Origin: Phenylobacterium sp.
GTDB lineage: Bacteria > Pseudomonadota > Alphaproteobacteria > Caulobacterales > Caulobacteraceae
DNA length: 34,036 bases
Assembly (NCBI RefSeq): GCF_028290885.1
Contig: NZ_JAQGIZ010000139.1
Span: forward strand, 1-34,036
Reading direction: 5' to 3'
In this document: positions 10,228 to 17,925 of the stretch, piece by piece
How the letters are laid out: each line of letters opens with the position of its first letter
Numbering within the stretch: the stretch's first letter is position 1
Made by a program: the position numbers and the translations under genes
Notes under the pieces: model-generated
Told to the model about the DNA's origin: nothing
What the model saw: only the letters and a program-made list of their open reading frames with translations
The model's database searches: none

Positions 10228-11063
10228 CAGTCGATCGGCACGCCGACGATAGCCTTGAAGACCCAGCGATCCTCAGGCTGGCCGTAGCCGTGGCCGACGC
10301 CGAGATCGAGGTCCCACTTGCCGAAGGACTTGTCGATGACCGCAAACACCTGCTGGTCGTTCTGGCTGAGGCGCCCGAAACGCTGTGCATCGCCGAGGCC
10401 GTTGTAGTTCTCGACGCCGACCTCGAAGCCTTCGTGCACGGCGTAGGTGACCTTGGTCGCCAATTGGTAGGCCGTTGGGCCGCGCGCCGGGCCGGAGACC
10501 GCCCAGTCGACGTTGAAGTTGCCCGCCACGGTCCACGGACCCTTCCGGTAACCCGCGATGCCCTTGAGCTCGGCGTTCCAGGGATTGATGTCGAGGTCGC
10601 GCCGCACCTTGCCGAGCTCGAAATTCACGCCCCAGAAGAAGGGGCTGTCGGCAGCCTTCGGGGCGATGAATTTGATCCGGCCCTTCACGCCGCCGACCTC
10701 GGCCTTGCCGTGCTCGTCGATGGTGGTGAGCGGCAGATAGGCGCCCAGCTCGATGTTGGGCGTCAGGCCGTAGGAGAACTCCGGGGTGATCCGCCAGCGG
10801 CCCTGCGAGGCCATCTGGCCCGCATAGTCGACGTCCGCGCCACGGCCTTTGGAGACGTAGTTCACATGGACGTCCAGGCCGTACGCCCCCTTGGCGTCCA
10901 TCTCGTCCATGTAGACCTGGATCTCCTCGTCGGCCGCGCGGGCTGTGAAAGCCGCCGTCGACGTCGCGGCCGCGACGGCCACGCCCAGAAGACCCGCCCA
11001 ATCACGGCGCCATCGGCGCGAGCGCCGCGCGCTCGCCCCCTGGTCCCTGCCCCCCAACACCAT
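10227..11063 (-). CDS. Predicted outer-membrane beta-barrel protein
   Basis: The 278-residue product has a long, arginine-rich N-terminus and then a signal sequence cleaved near 'AAFTARA'. The rest is a series of amphipathic strands separated by turns, for example 'RWRITPEFSYGLTPNIELGAYLPL', 'FFWGVNFELGKVRR', 'WTVAGNFNVDWAV', 'HEGFEVGVENYNGL' and 'WDLDLGVGHGYG'. It looks like a small outer-membrane barrel with roughly 8-12 strands, similar in style to the phenol-degradation MetA or transporter-like barrels; I cannot assign a family firmly. The ATG at 11063 was chosen because GGATGGAG precedes it by 5 bases. It is the first gene of a coupled trio with cytochrome b561 and the duplicated-domain secreted protein. 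Confidence 0.78.
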   Translation of the reverse strand: MVLGGRDQGASARRSRRWRRDWAGLLGVAVAAATSTAAFTARAADEEIQVYMDEMDAKGAYGLDVHVNYVSKGRGADVDYAGQMASQGRWRITPEFSYGLTPNIELGAYLPLTTIDEHGKAEVGGVKGRIKFIAPKAADSPFFWGVNFELGKVRRDLDINPWNAELKGIAGYRKGPWTVAGNFNVDWAVSGPARGPTAYQLATKVTYAVHEGFEVGVENYNGLGDAQRFGRLSQNDQQVFAVIDKSFGKWDLDLGVGHGYGQPEDRWVFKAIVGVPID

Positions 11064-11146
11064 GCCAACTCCATCCAAACGCGCGCTCGGGTCGAGCACA
11101 TTCACCGAGCCTCCGGCGCGAGCCGAGGCCCAACGCCGGCCGATCG

Positions 11147-13303
11147 CTACAAATCCAGCACCAGCAGCGGCCCCGTCGCCCGCGAGCAGCAGGGCGTGAA
11201 CTGATCGCCGCGCGCCCGCTCCGCCGCCGAGAGGACCCGGTCGCGGTGCGCCACCTCGCCCTGCAGCACGCGGGTCAGGCAGGTGCCGCAAACGCCTTCC
11301 GAGCACGACATAGGGATGTCGACTCCATGGCTGGCCAAGGCCGCGGCCACCGAGGTCGTCCTCGGCACGTGGATCGTGAGCCCCGTGCTCGCCAGCCTGA
11401 CATCGAAGTCGCGGTCGTTGCTGGTGTCGTGCGCCTCGGCGACGAAATATTCGCAATGGACGTTGGCGTCGGGCCAACCGAGAGCGCGGGCCGCCGCCAG
11501 AACGTCGTCGATCAGCCGCTCCGGTCCGCAGACGTAGACGTGGGCGTCCGGATCGACGTCTCGCAGCAGGGCCCAAGTATCGAGCCGCCGGCGTTCGTCG
11601 CTCACGTAGAGCTTGACCTGTTGGGCGAACGCAGCCTGCTCGAGCCGGTCGACGAACGCCGCCCTGGCGGTGCTTGCGACCGCGTAGTGCAGCTCGAAGG
11701 CGGCGCCGATGTTCGACAGCCGCTCGGCCATGCACAGGATCGGGGTGATGCCGATGCCGCCGGCGATCAGGATCGAACGACCGGCGGCGTGCGCGAGCTG
11801 GAAGTGGTTCTTCGGCAGGCTCGCCTCCAGCACATCGCCGACCTCCAGCGCGTCATGAAGGGTGCGGGAGCCGCCGCGGGACTGCGGCTCGCGCAGGACC
11901 GCTATGAGATAGCGGTGGGTCTCCTTCGGATCGTTGCAGAGCGAGAATTGCCGGATCAGGCCCGGGCCTACGGTCAAGTCGATGTGGGACCCGGCGCTGA
12001 ACGCCGGCAGCGGCCGGCCCCTGGCGTCGGCGAACTCGAAGCTGCAGATGTTCTCGGCCTCGACCGTCTTGGCGACCAGCTTGAGCGAGAGCCCGGCCTT
12101 GGCGGATTTGCGGAACTGCTTGCGGATATAGGGGCTGAAGCCCGAGTAGGCCTGAACCGGCACCGAGAAGCAGACCAGCATCAGGGCGAGCTGGTACGGC
12201 AGGCCGCCGACCAGTCCGGAGTGCAGCGCCAGTATGTAGAGGTAGACCTTCCGCCCGAGCGTGGTGTCGGTCAGATAGTGGCTCAAACGAAGGGTCTGGC
12301 CGGTCGCCGCGTCCAGATAGAGAAAGGACTTCGCGTTGGCGTGCGGCATGCCGCGCTCGAGGATCTCCACCTCGACCACGCCGTCCTTCTTGGGGTACTT
12401 GATCGACGCCCACTTGAGGGTCGGGACGTCGGCCTTCGCCAGGGCCCACAGGTCCTGCATCTTGAGGCGTTTGGCTTTTTGGCCGGGTGCCCGGGCGGCG
12501 CCCTTGACGCCGGCATGGAGCTTCGCCGAGCCAGCCGCAGCCTCCGGCGGCGGCGCCGAATCCGCCGGCGTGCCGGTGGCCACGACAATCAAGTTCTTGG
12601 CCCAGTCGAACGAAAGCGGCAGCGCGGTGATCGTCATCGCGAGCAGCAACGCAGCGGCGTAGACGCCGACCACCTTGTGCAGGCTGAGGGTGCGGCCGAT
12701 GCCAGGGCTCCGGGCGTTGAAGGTGAGCGCGCCCTTGAGCGCCCGGCGCGAGCGCGGCCACCACAGGTAGACCCCGCCGATCACCAGAAAAACCAGGGTG
12801 ATCGCGCTCAGCGTGCCGCCGATCTTCCGCCCGTTGTCGATGAACCGGAAGCGATGCAGCCCGTCGATGACGCCGAACAGGCCGCCGTACTGGTTCTGCT
12901 GGCCGAGCACCCGGCCGCTGCAGGGATCGAGATAGACGTAGTCCTTGTTGTTGAACTTCACCGCGATCGAGGAGGCCGCATCGGCGTTGATCTCGATGCT
13001 GCCGACCTTGTCCTCGGGGTGCGCGGCGCGGGCGCGGGCGGCGAGGTCGTCGAGGGCCAGCGGCGCGGCGCAGGCCGGCGCCGACACCAGGCGCCTGTTG
13101 AGGGCGTCCTCGAAGTGCGGGCGCATCACCAGCACCCCGCCCGTCACCGCCAGGAACAGCAGGGCGAAACCGAAGGTCAGCCCAACCCAGGTGTGCAGCC
13201 ACATCAGGGTCTTGTGGAAACCGGAGCGGGCGGACGACGGGGCCGTCGTCGCCACCGGCGGCGCGGCGCCTTGCGCCGGGGAGTTCGACGCCAGCGCGGT
13301 CAC
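11147..13303 (-). CDS. PepSY transmembrane reductase fused to NAD(P)H oxidoreductase and [2Fe-2S] ferredoxin
   Basis: This 718-residue protein joins two systems. Residues about 25-420 are a PepSY_TM membrane unit. It has four main hydrophobic segments ('LHTWVGLTFGFALLFLAVTG', 'ISAITLVFLVIGGVYLWWP'-like, 'VVGVYAAALLLAMTITALPL', 'YQLALMLVCFSVPVQAYSG'), periplasmic PepSY-like sequence and intramembrane histidines. After a basic linker the cytosolic part begins. The flavin site is 'RQFSLCND' and the nucleotide-binding segment is 'ILIAGGIGITPILCM'. A plant-type ferredoxin domain ends the chain with Cys667, Cys672, Cys675 and Cys705 ('CSEGVCGTC', then 'TPCC'). The reductase part resembles the phthalate-dioxygenase-reductase/VanB family. 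The likely function is moving electrons from NAD(P)H across the inner membrane to a periplasmic acceptor, such as a ferric chelate (inference from PepSY reductases). Confidence 0.9.
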   Translation of the reverse strand: MTALASNSPAQGAAPPVATTAPSSARSGFHKTLMWLHTWVGLTFGFALLFLAVTGGVLVMRPHFEDALNRRLVSAPACAAPLALDDLAARARAAHPEDKVGSIEINADAASSIAVKFNNKDYVYLDPCSGRVLGQQNQYGGLFGVIDGLHRFRFIDNGRKIGGTLSAITLVFLVIGGVYLWWPRSRRALKGALTFNARSPGIGRTLSLHKVVGVYAAALLLAMTITALPLSFDWAKNLIVVATGTPADSAPPPEAAAGSAKLHAGVKGAARAPGQKAKRLKMQDLWALAKADVPTLKWASIKYPKKDGVVEVEILERGMPHANAKSFLYLDAATGQTLRLSHYLTDTTLGRKVYLYILALHSGLVGGLPYQLALMLVCFSVPVQAYSGFSPYIRKQFRKSAKAGLSLKLVAKTVEAENICSFEFADARGRPLPAFSAGSHIDLTVGPGLIRQFSLCNDPKETHRYLIAVLREPQSRGGSRTLHDALEVGDVLEASLPKNHFQLAHAAGRSILIAGGIGITPILCMAERLSNIGAAFELHYAVASTARAAFVDRLEQAAFAQQVKLYVSDERRRLDTWALLRDVDPDAHVYVCGPERLIDDVLAAARALGWPDANVHCEYFVAEAHDTSNDRDFDVRLASTGLTIHVPRTTSVAAALASHGVDIPMSCSEGVCGTCLTRVLQGEVAHRDRVLSAAERARGDQFTPCCSRATGPLLVLDL

Positions 13304-13539
13304 CGGGCAACCCCCAGGTCCGGAGAGACGGTCAACGGGTTGAAACCTCGGCCGCCTTCGCCCATCACGCGTCTCCTACCCAATTCACGCCTCACGCCGC
13401 GGGGTTTCCCCGTCTCAAATCGCGTTGCGTGTGGCCGAGTCTATCTTGCGCCAAGAGGGTCGCCAGTCGATTTTGTCCCGACGGTGGCCGTTGAATTTCT
13501 TCGGGAATTCACGACTGACCGTTGACGCTGCGCGACGCC

Positions 13540-13557
13540 TGGCACGCCGATGGCACG
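13540..13557. repeat. Direct repeat TGGCACG-4-TGGCACG in the regulator/reductase intergenic region
   Basis: TGGCACG occurs twice with a CCGA spacer, giving an 11-base period (one helical turn). The first copy plus TGGC also matches a plus-strand sigma-54 -24/-12 element (GG-N10-GC) with one mismatch in the -12 part. It sits 4 bases from the shared inverted repeat at 13562-13579. It may be a protein-binding site; its function is unproven. Confidence 0.4.
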
Positions 13558-13561
13558 AACG

Positions 13562-13579
13562 TGTGCGACATTCCACACA
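13562..13579. promoter_or_regulatory. Candidate operator/UAS, site A (upstream of the PepSY reductase gene)
   Basis: The plus strand reads TGTGCGACATTCCACACA; its complement TGTGTGGAATGTCGCACA differs by one base from the site at 21572-21589. It is an imperfect inverted repeat centred about 267 bases before the start of the reductase gene and lies just past the stop of the DctD-like gene. Dimeric NtrC-type activators bind inverted repeats of this kind, and binding by the adjacent DctD-like regulator is the inference. Confidence 0.6.
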
Positions 13580-13589
13580 GATGGGGGCG

Positions 13590-14966
13590 TCAGCGCACCG
13601 GCTTCGCCGAGGGGCCGACGTCGCGAGCGGGTCGGTAATGGTCGATCGAGATGTGGTGTCGCTGGAGCTTGTCGTAGAAGGTCTTCCGCGGAATCAGCAG
13701 CGTCTCCAGGGTGGACCGGACGTCGCCGGCGTGGCTGGCGAGCGCCTCGCGGATGAGCGCGCCCTCGTAGGCCTCGATGCGTTCCGGGAGGCTTTGGACG
13801 GACGCATCGCCGCCCGCCGATCCTGGCTGCCCATCGATGCCGAGCACCACGCCGGTCGCGAAGTTTTCGAGTTCGCGGACATTGCCCGGCCAGTCGTGCT
13901 CCAGGAGCTTGCGGCGGATAGCGTCGGTCAGGGGCGGCTGCTCGCGACGCAGGCGCGCCGCCGCTGCGGCCAGGAAGTGCCCGAATATGATCGGGATGTC
14001 GGCGCGACGTTCGCGCAGCGGCGGGACGTGGATCCTGACCACCCCCAGGCGGTAGAAAAGGTCGGCGCGGAAGGCGCCGCGCTTGACCTCCTCGGCCAGG
14101 TCCACCTTCGAGGCGGCGATGACGCGGAAGTCGAGACTGCGGACGTCGTTGGCCCCCAGGGGCGTCACCGCGCGCTCCTCGAGCACCCGCAGGAGCTTGC
14201 CCTGCGTCTCCAGCGGCAGGCTTTCGATTTCGTCGAAGAACAGCGTGCCCTTGTCGGCCGCCTCGATACGGCCGACGCGCTTGCGCACCGCGCCCGGGAA
14301 CGCGCCCATCTCATGGCCGAACAGCTCGCTCTCGATGACGCTCTCGGGAAGGGCGCTGCAGGAGATGGGCGTGAAGCTGCGGCCCCGTCGGTGGCTGAGC
14401 CGATGCAGAAGCCGGGCGACGACTTCCTTGCCGGCCCCGGTCTCGCCCTCCACCAGGACATCGACTTCGGCCGCCGCGACGTGACGGATCGTGTCACGCA
14501 GCCGCTCCATCACCGGCGCCACGCCGATCAGCGGCCCGTCGGCTTCGGCCGCCGCCACTTCAGACCGAAGGCTGCGATTCTCGAGCACCAGCCGCCGGGT
14601 GTCCGCCGCGCGGCGGACGATGCGGATCATGTGTTCGGTGGCGTAGGGCTTGCTCAGGAAGTCGTAGGCGCCCTCGTGCATGGCGGCCACAGCCATGGAG
14701 ATATCGCCATGGCCGGTGATCAGCACCACGGGGAGGTCGGGGTCGATCTCGCGCACCCGGCGGAACAGCTCGAGGCCGTCCATCCCCGGCATCTGGACAT
14801 CGGTGACGACGACGGCGGGGCTGTCCGCCGCGATCGCCCGCAGGGCGCTGGGCGCGTCGTGGGCCGCGCGCACCTCAAGTCCGGCCAACTCCATGGCCTG
14901 GACGTTGGCGGCGCGAAGCGTCGTGTCGTCATCGACGAACAGGACGAACCCGGCTGACGCGCTCAC
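13590..14966 (-). CDS. DctD-like sigma-54-dependent response regulator
   Basis: This 458-residue NtrC-class activator has an N-terminal receiver (acidic pocket 'FVDDD', phospho-Asp56 in 'VTDVQMPGMDG', Lys106). The AAA+ domain carries Walker A 'GETGAGKE' at 174-181, Walker B 'GTLFFDE' at about 240-246 and 'FRADLFYRLGVVRIHVPPLRERRADI'. It ends in a Fis-type helix-turn-helix (about 405-445, 'IPRKTFYDKLQRH'). The sigma-54 contact loop reads GAFPGA (221-226) instead of the usual GAFTGA. As I recall, some DctD proteins share this variant. It overlaps the sensor gene in GTGA and uses a GTG start. It likely activates sigma-54 promoters of the surrounding receptor and reductase genes in response to its sensor. 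The C4-dicarboxylate signal of true DctD cannot be assumed. Confidence 0.92.
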   Translation of the reverse strand: MSASAGFVLFVDDDTTLRAANVQAMELAGLEVRAAHDAPSALRAIAADSPAVVVTDVQMPGMDGLELFRRVREIDPDLPVVLITGHGDISMAVAAMHEGAYDFLSKPYATEHMIRIVRRAADTRRLVLENRSLRSEVAAAEADGPLIGVAPVMERLRDTIRHVAAAEVDVLVEGETGAGKEVVARLLHRLSHRRGRSFTPISCSALPESVIESELFGHEMGAFPGAVRKRVGRIEAADKGTLFFDEIESLPLETQGKLLRVLEERAVTPLGANDVRSLDFRVIAASKVDLAEEVKRGAFRADLFYRLGVVRIHVPPLRERRADIPIIFGHFLAAAAARLRREQPPLTDAIRRKLLEHDWPGNVRELENFATGVVLGIDGQPGSAGGDASVQSLPERIEAYEGALIREALASHAGDVRSTLETLLIPRKTFYDKLQRHHISIDHYRPARDVGPSAKPVR

Positions 14967-16768
14967 GAGGCTCTCCTTAGCGACAGAACGAACTCGGCGC
15001 CGCCGTCCGGACCGGCGCCGCCCTCCAAGGTCCCGCCGAGGTCGCGCGCGATGTCGCGGCTGATGACCAGCCCCAACCCCAGCCCCTCCGGCTTAGTGGT
15101 CACAAAGGGCGTGAACAGCCCGCGCGCCGCCTCCGGGTCCAGACCCGGACCGTTGTCGGTGACGATGACACGGCCCTTCACCGGATCGCCTTCGACGCGC
15201 AGCCGCAGCGCCGCGTCACCCCGGCCATCGAGTGCATCCAAGGCATTCTGGATCAGATTCACCAGCACCTGCTCGATCCGCATGCCGTCGCCCAGCACCT
15301 GCACGTCGGCGTCGCCCTCGCGGCTGATCTTGACGCCCTGGCGACGGGGCCGGTGCCCGATCACCACCATGGCCCCGTCCAGCGCCGTATTGAGGTCGAT
15401 CGTCGCCAGGTCGCCGGCCGCCGGCTTGCGCGCGAGGTTCTTCAACCCGCCGGTGATCGCCCCTATGCGCTCCGTCAGGCCGGCGATGATGGTGAGGTTC
15501 TCGCGAGCGCTGTCGGACTCGCGCCGATCCAGGAAGGCGCGGGCATTGTCGGCGTAGGTGCGGATCGCGGCGACCGGCTGGTTGATCTCATGCGCCACGC
15601 CGGCGGCGATCTGGCCCAGCGCGGCCAATTTGTTGGCCTGCACGACCTGTTCCTGCAGGCGCTGCAGTTCGGCAGCCGCGCGCCGACGCTCCTCCATCTC
15701 GCGCTGCAGCCTGGCGTTGGCCTCCGACAGTTCCGCTGTCCGTGCGACCACACGGGCTTCCAGTTCCATCTGCGCTTCCATCCGGCGCCGCTCCTGGCGT
15801 TCCGCACGGCCGGTCAGAAACAGGCCGAACGCCAGCACACCGACGAAGGCTAGCCCGACCAGGGCGGTCACCGCGCGCGCGCCGCCGGCCGCGGCGTCGA
15901 TCGCCGCCCCCGCCGGAACGAGCACGTGCACCCGCCATCCCAGCGCATCGACGGGGATCTGGCCCTCGACCTGGCGTCGGTCTCCGGGCATGTCCACCTT
16001 GATGATCGGGTTGTGCGGCGTCCGGACGAGCGGCAGCGGGTCCAGGCGCGAGGCGCCGAACTGCTGCGTCGCCCGCAGCTTGAGCCGCTCTTGCGCCGGC
16101 AGCGGATTGAGCGCCCGCAGGCGCCAGCTGGGCATGCTGGAGATCAGCACCACGCCGTTGGAGTCGGTCACGAACGAAGGATCGACGAGCTTGGCCCACG
16201 CGCGCTCGAGGTCCTCGAATTCGACCTTCACGACCAGGACGCCCAGCGGGCCGGCCGGCCCGTCCAGCCGCCGCGCCAGATACAGCCCAGGCGCCTTCGA
16301 CACCGTCCCGAGCGCGAAATATTCCGCCGCCCCGCGGGCCATCGCCTCTCGGTAGTACGGCCTGAAGCCGTACCTCGAGCCGACGAAGCTGGCGGCCGAG
16401 CGCCAGTTGCTCGCAGCCACGGTCAGACCGGTCTTGTCGATGATGTAGATCGCGGTCGCGTGCGTCTGTTCGCCGAGCTGCTCGAGCTTGGTGTTCAGGA
16501 CCGCGTATCGCTTGCGGCTGGGGTTCGCCAACGCCGCGCGCACATCGGGGTCGGAAGCCAGGACGATCGGCAGCGCGCGATGCTTGTCGAGGTCGGCTTC
16601 CAGGGCCGCCGCGCGCAGGTTGGCGTCGCCCTTGGCGTGGCGCACCGCGACGGCGACCGCCCCGGTTCGGGCCCAACTGCCGGTCATCCAGATCGCCGCC
16701 GTCAGGGCGGCGACAGATAGGACGAGGAATACCGCCCAGCGCAGTCTTTGGGTGGTGAAGACGGCCAT
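14963..16768 (-). CDS. DctB-like membrane sensor histidine kinase
   Basis: This 601-residue kinase has a first membrane helix ('WAVFLVLSVAALTAAIWM') and a large periplasmic double-Cache sensor. The sensor includes 'FVGSRYGFRPYYREAMARG' and 'YFALGTVSKAPGLYLARR', which closely follow the DctB pattern. A second membrane helix ('AVTALVGLAFVGVLAFGLFL') is followed by a coiled coil. The HisKA box is 'GVAHEINQPVAAIRT' with His393. The ATPase has 'NLIQNALDAL', 'VTDNGPGLDP' and 'GLGLGLVISRDI'. I chose the ATG at 16768, not one 31 codons upstream. GGGAGG precedes it, it starts directly before the membrane helix, and it leaves the regulatory motif intergenic. It is co-translated with the regulator. The ligand may be a carboxylate or may be delivered by one of the adjacent binding proteins. 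Confidence 0.92.
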   Translation of the reverse strand: MAVFTTQRLRWAVFLVLSVAALTAAIWMTGSWARTGAVAVAVRHAKGDANLRAAALEADLDKHRALPIVLASDPDVRAALANPSRKRYAVLNTKLEQLGEQTHATAIYIIDKTGLTVAASNWRSAASFVGSRYGFRPYYREAMARGAAEYFALGTVSKAPGLYLARRLDGPAGPLGVLVVKVEFEDLERAWAKLVDPSFVTDSNGVVLISSMPSWRLRALNPLPAQERLKLRATQQFGASRLDPLPLVRTPHNPIIKVDMPGDRRQVEGQIPVDALGWRVHVLVPAGAAIDAAAGGARAVTALVGLAFVGVLAFGLFLTGRAERQERRRMEAQMELEARVVARTAELSEANARLQREMEERRRAAAELQRLQEQVVQANKLAALGQIAAGVAHEINQPVAAIRTYADNARAFLDRRESDSARENLTIIAGLTERIGAITGGLKNLARKPAAGDLATIDLNTALDGAMVVIGHRPRRQGVKISREGDADVQVLGDGMRIEQVLVNLIQNALDALDGRGDAALRLRVEGDPVKGRVIVTDNGPGLDPEAARGLFTPFVTTKPEGLGLGLVISRDIARDLGGTLEGGAGPDGGAEFVLSLRRAS

Positions 16769-16821
16769 GGCTGCACCTCCCGCCCGCAGCTGGCGAAATA
16801 CCGCACAAGCCCTCCGGCGGA

Positions 16822-16839
16822 TAGGCGGAAGTTCGCACA
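16822..16839. promoter_or_regulatory. Candidate operator, site C (upstream of the sensor-regulator operon)
   Basis: The plus strand reads TAGGCGGAAGTTCGCACA. The right 13 bases (GGAAnTTCGCACA) match the sites at 21572 and 13562, while the left half is degraded. Further CGCACA/TGTGCG half-sites lie at about 16802-16807 and 16848-16853. It is centred about 62 bases before the sensor start, which would fit autoregulation. Confidence 0.45.
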
Positions 16840-16890
16840 CCTTAGGACTGTGCGTCGCCACAACTCACGCCGTTGAAGGTCCCATGACGC

Positions 16891-17925
16891 TTAGTCGAGC
16901 TTGGCGAGTTCCGCGCGAAGCGCGGGCAGCTCCAGGGGCACAAAGCCCTGCTCGGTGTCGCGTCCGGCGGCGATGATCGCCTGGCCCTCCCGCGACAGGA
17001 CCATGCGCAGGTACTCCTTCACAAAGGGATCGAGCGGCGAGCCCGGCCGACGGTTCACGTAGATCCGCAGGTAGGAGGCGAAGGGATACCGTCCGGCCTT
17101 CACGGCCTCGTAGGACGGCGCCGCAAAGCTTCCGCCACCGCCGGACGCCAACGGAACCAGCTTCACGCCGGGCGCCTCCTCGGCATTGAAGAACCCCATC
17201 AGCGCGATGCCATAGGGGTCCTGGCTCACCGCGGCGATGACGTCCTGGGGCCGCTCGAAGGTCTCATAGCGCGGCGAGAAGGGATGCTTGCCCATCATCG
17301 TCTCGCGGATCGAGGTGGCGAAGCCGCCGTCGTCGCGCAGGCCATAGAGATGGATGAGGCGCTTGTTCCACTTGCCGCCCAGGCCGAGCTGGTCCCAGTG
17401 GGAGAGGTCCCCCTTCGCCATCCCAGAGGTGAAAAGCCGCGCCGCGTCCTCGACCGAAAGGCCGGCAAGCGGATTGGCGGCGTTCACATAGAGCGCCGGC
17501 GGGTTCTTGTGTCCGGGATGGGTGAAGCTGTCGTAGCCGATATGGATGTCGGTCGGTTCGTAGCCGTAAGTCTCCTTGAAGGCGGCGAGGTCGTCGGGCC
17601 ACCCGGCGCGGCCCATCGGGCCCAGCGCTGAAACGCCGGCCGTAAGCCCACCGATCGCGGTGGAAGACCCCTTCATCAGCGTGGTGAACTTGAAGCCCGG
17701 ATGGGTCTTGGCGAACAGCCCGTCCAGCTTCGCGATGACCTCGTCCAACGCGTCGTCGCCGACAATGTAGATCGAGCCGTCGCGCAGCAGGTAGGGCGCG
17801 CTCGCCGGCCGGGCCAGGCGCTGGGGCTGATAGGCGGGCAGCGAAGAGTCCTGCGCCTGGGCCGCCCCGGCCAGGCATGCACAGGCGGCGAGCATGATCG
17901 CCAGGCGGGTCTGCAGCTTGGTCAC
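16891..17925 (-). CDS. PstS-like periplasmic substrate-binding protein (second copy)
   Basis: This 344-residue protein has a signal peptide ('AIMLAACACLAGAAQA') and the two-lobe phosphate-binding-protein-like fold. Recognisable parts are 'LLRDGSIYIVGDDALDEVIAKL', the anion-loop region 'MKGSSTAIGGLTAG' followed by 'LGPMGR', and 'YPFASYLRIYVNRRPGSPLDPFVKEYLRMVLSREGQ'. It is clearly paralogous to the upstream gene and probably arose by tandem duplication. It begins at a GTG that overlaps the previous stop (GTGA). No ABC permease or ATPase genes are in the window. It may therefore hand substrate to an unlinked transporter, work with the TonB receptor, or inform the DctB-like sensor. The ligand is probably an oxyanion or an anionic chelate (inference). 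Confidence 0.87.
   Translation of the reverse strand: MTKLQTRLAIMLAACACLAGAAQAQDSSLPAYQPQRLARPASAPYLLRDGSIYIVGDDALDEVIAKLDGLFAKTHPGFKFTTLMKGSSTAIGGLTAGVSALGPMGRAGWPDDLAAFKETYGYEPTDIHIGYDSFTHPGHKNPPALYVNAANPLAGLSVEDAARLFTSGMAKGDLSHWDQLGLGGKWNKRLIHLYGLRDDGGFATSIRETMMGKHPFSPRYETFERPQDVIAAVSQDPYGIALMGFFNAEEAPGVKLVPLASGGGGSFAAPSYEAVKAGRYPFASYLRIYVNRRPGSPLDPFVKEYLRMVLSREGQAIIAAGRDTEQGFVPLELPALRAELAKLD

Noticed and set aside
8801..10390. Longer reading of the secreted duplicated-domain protein starting at 10390
   Set aside because: The extra N-terminus runs out of frame through the cytochrome b561 gene. The ATG overlapping the b561 stop gives a proper signal peptide.
13590..16768. Naming the sensor-regulator pair as true DctB/DctD for C4-dicarboxylate transport
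   Set aside because: Sequence motifs match the family, but no dctA or dctPQM transporter is adjacent and the neighbours are a TonB receptor and redox genes, so the signal may differ.
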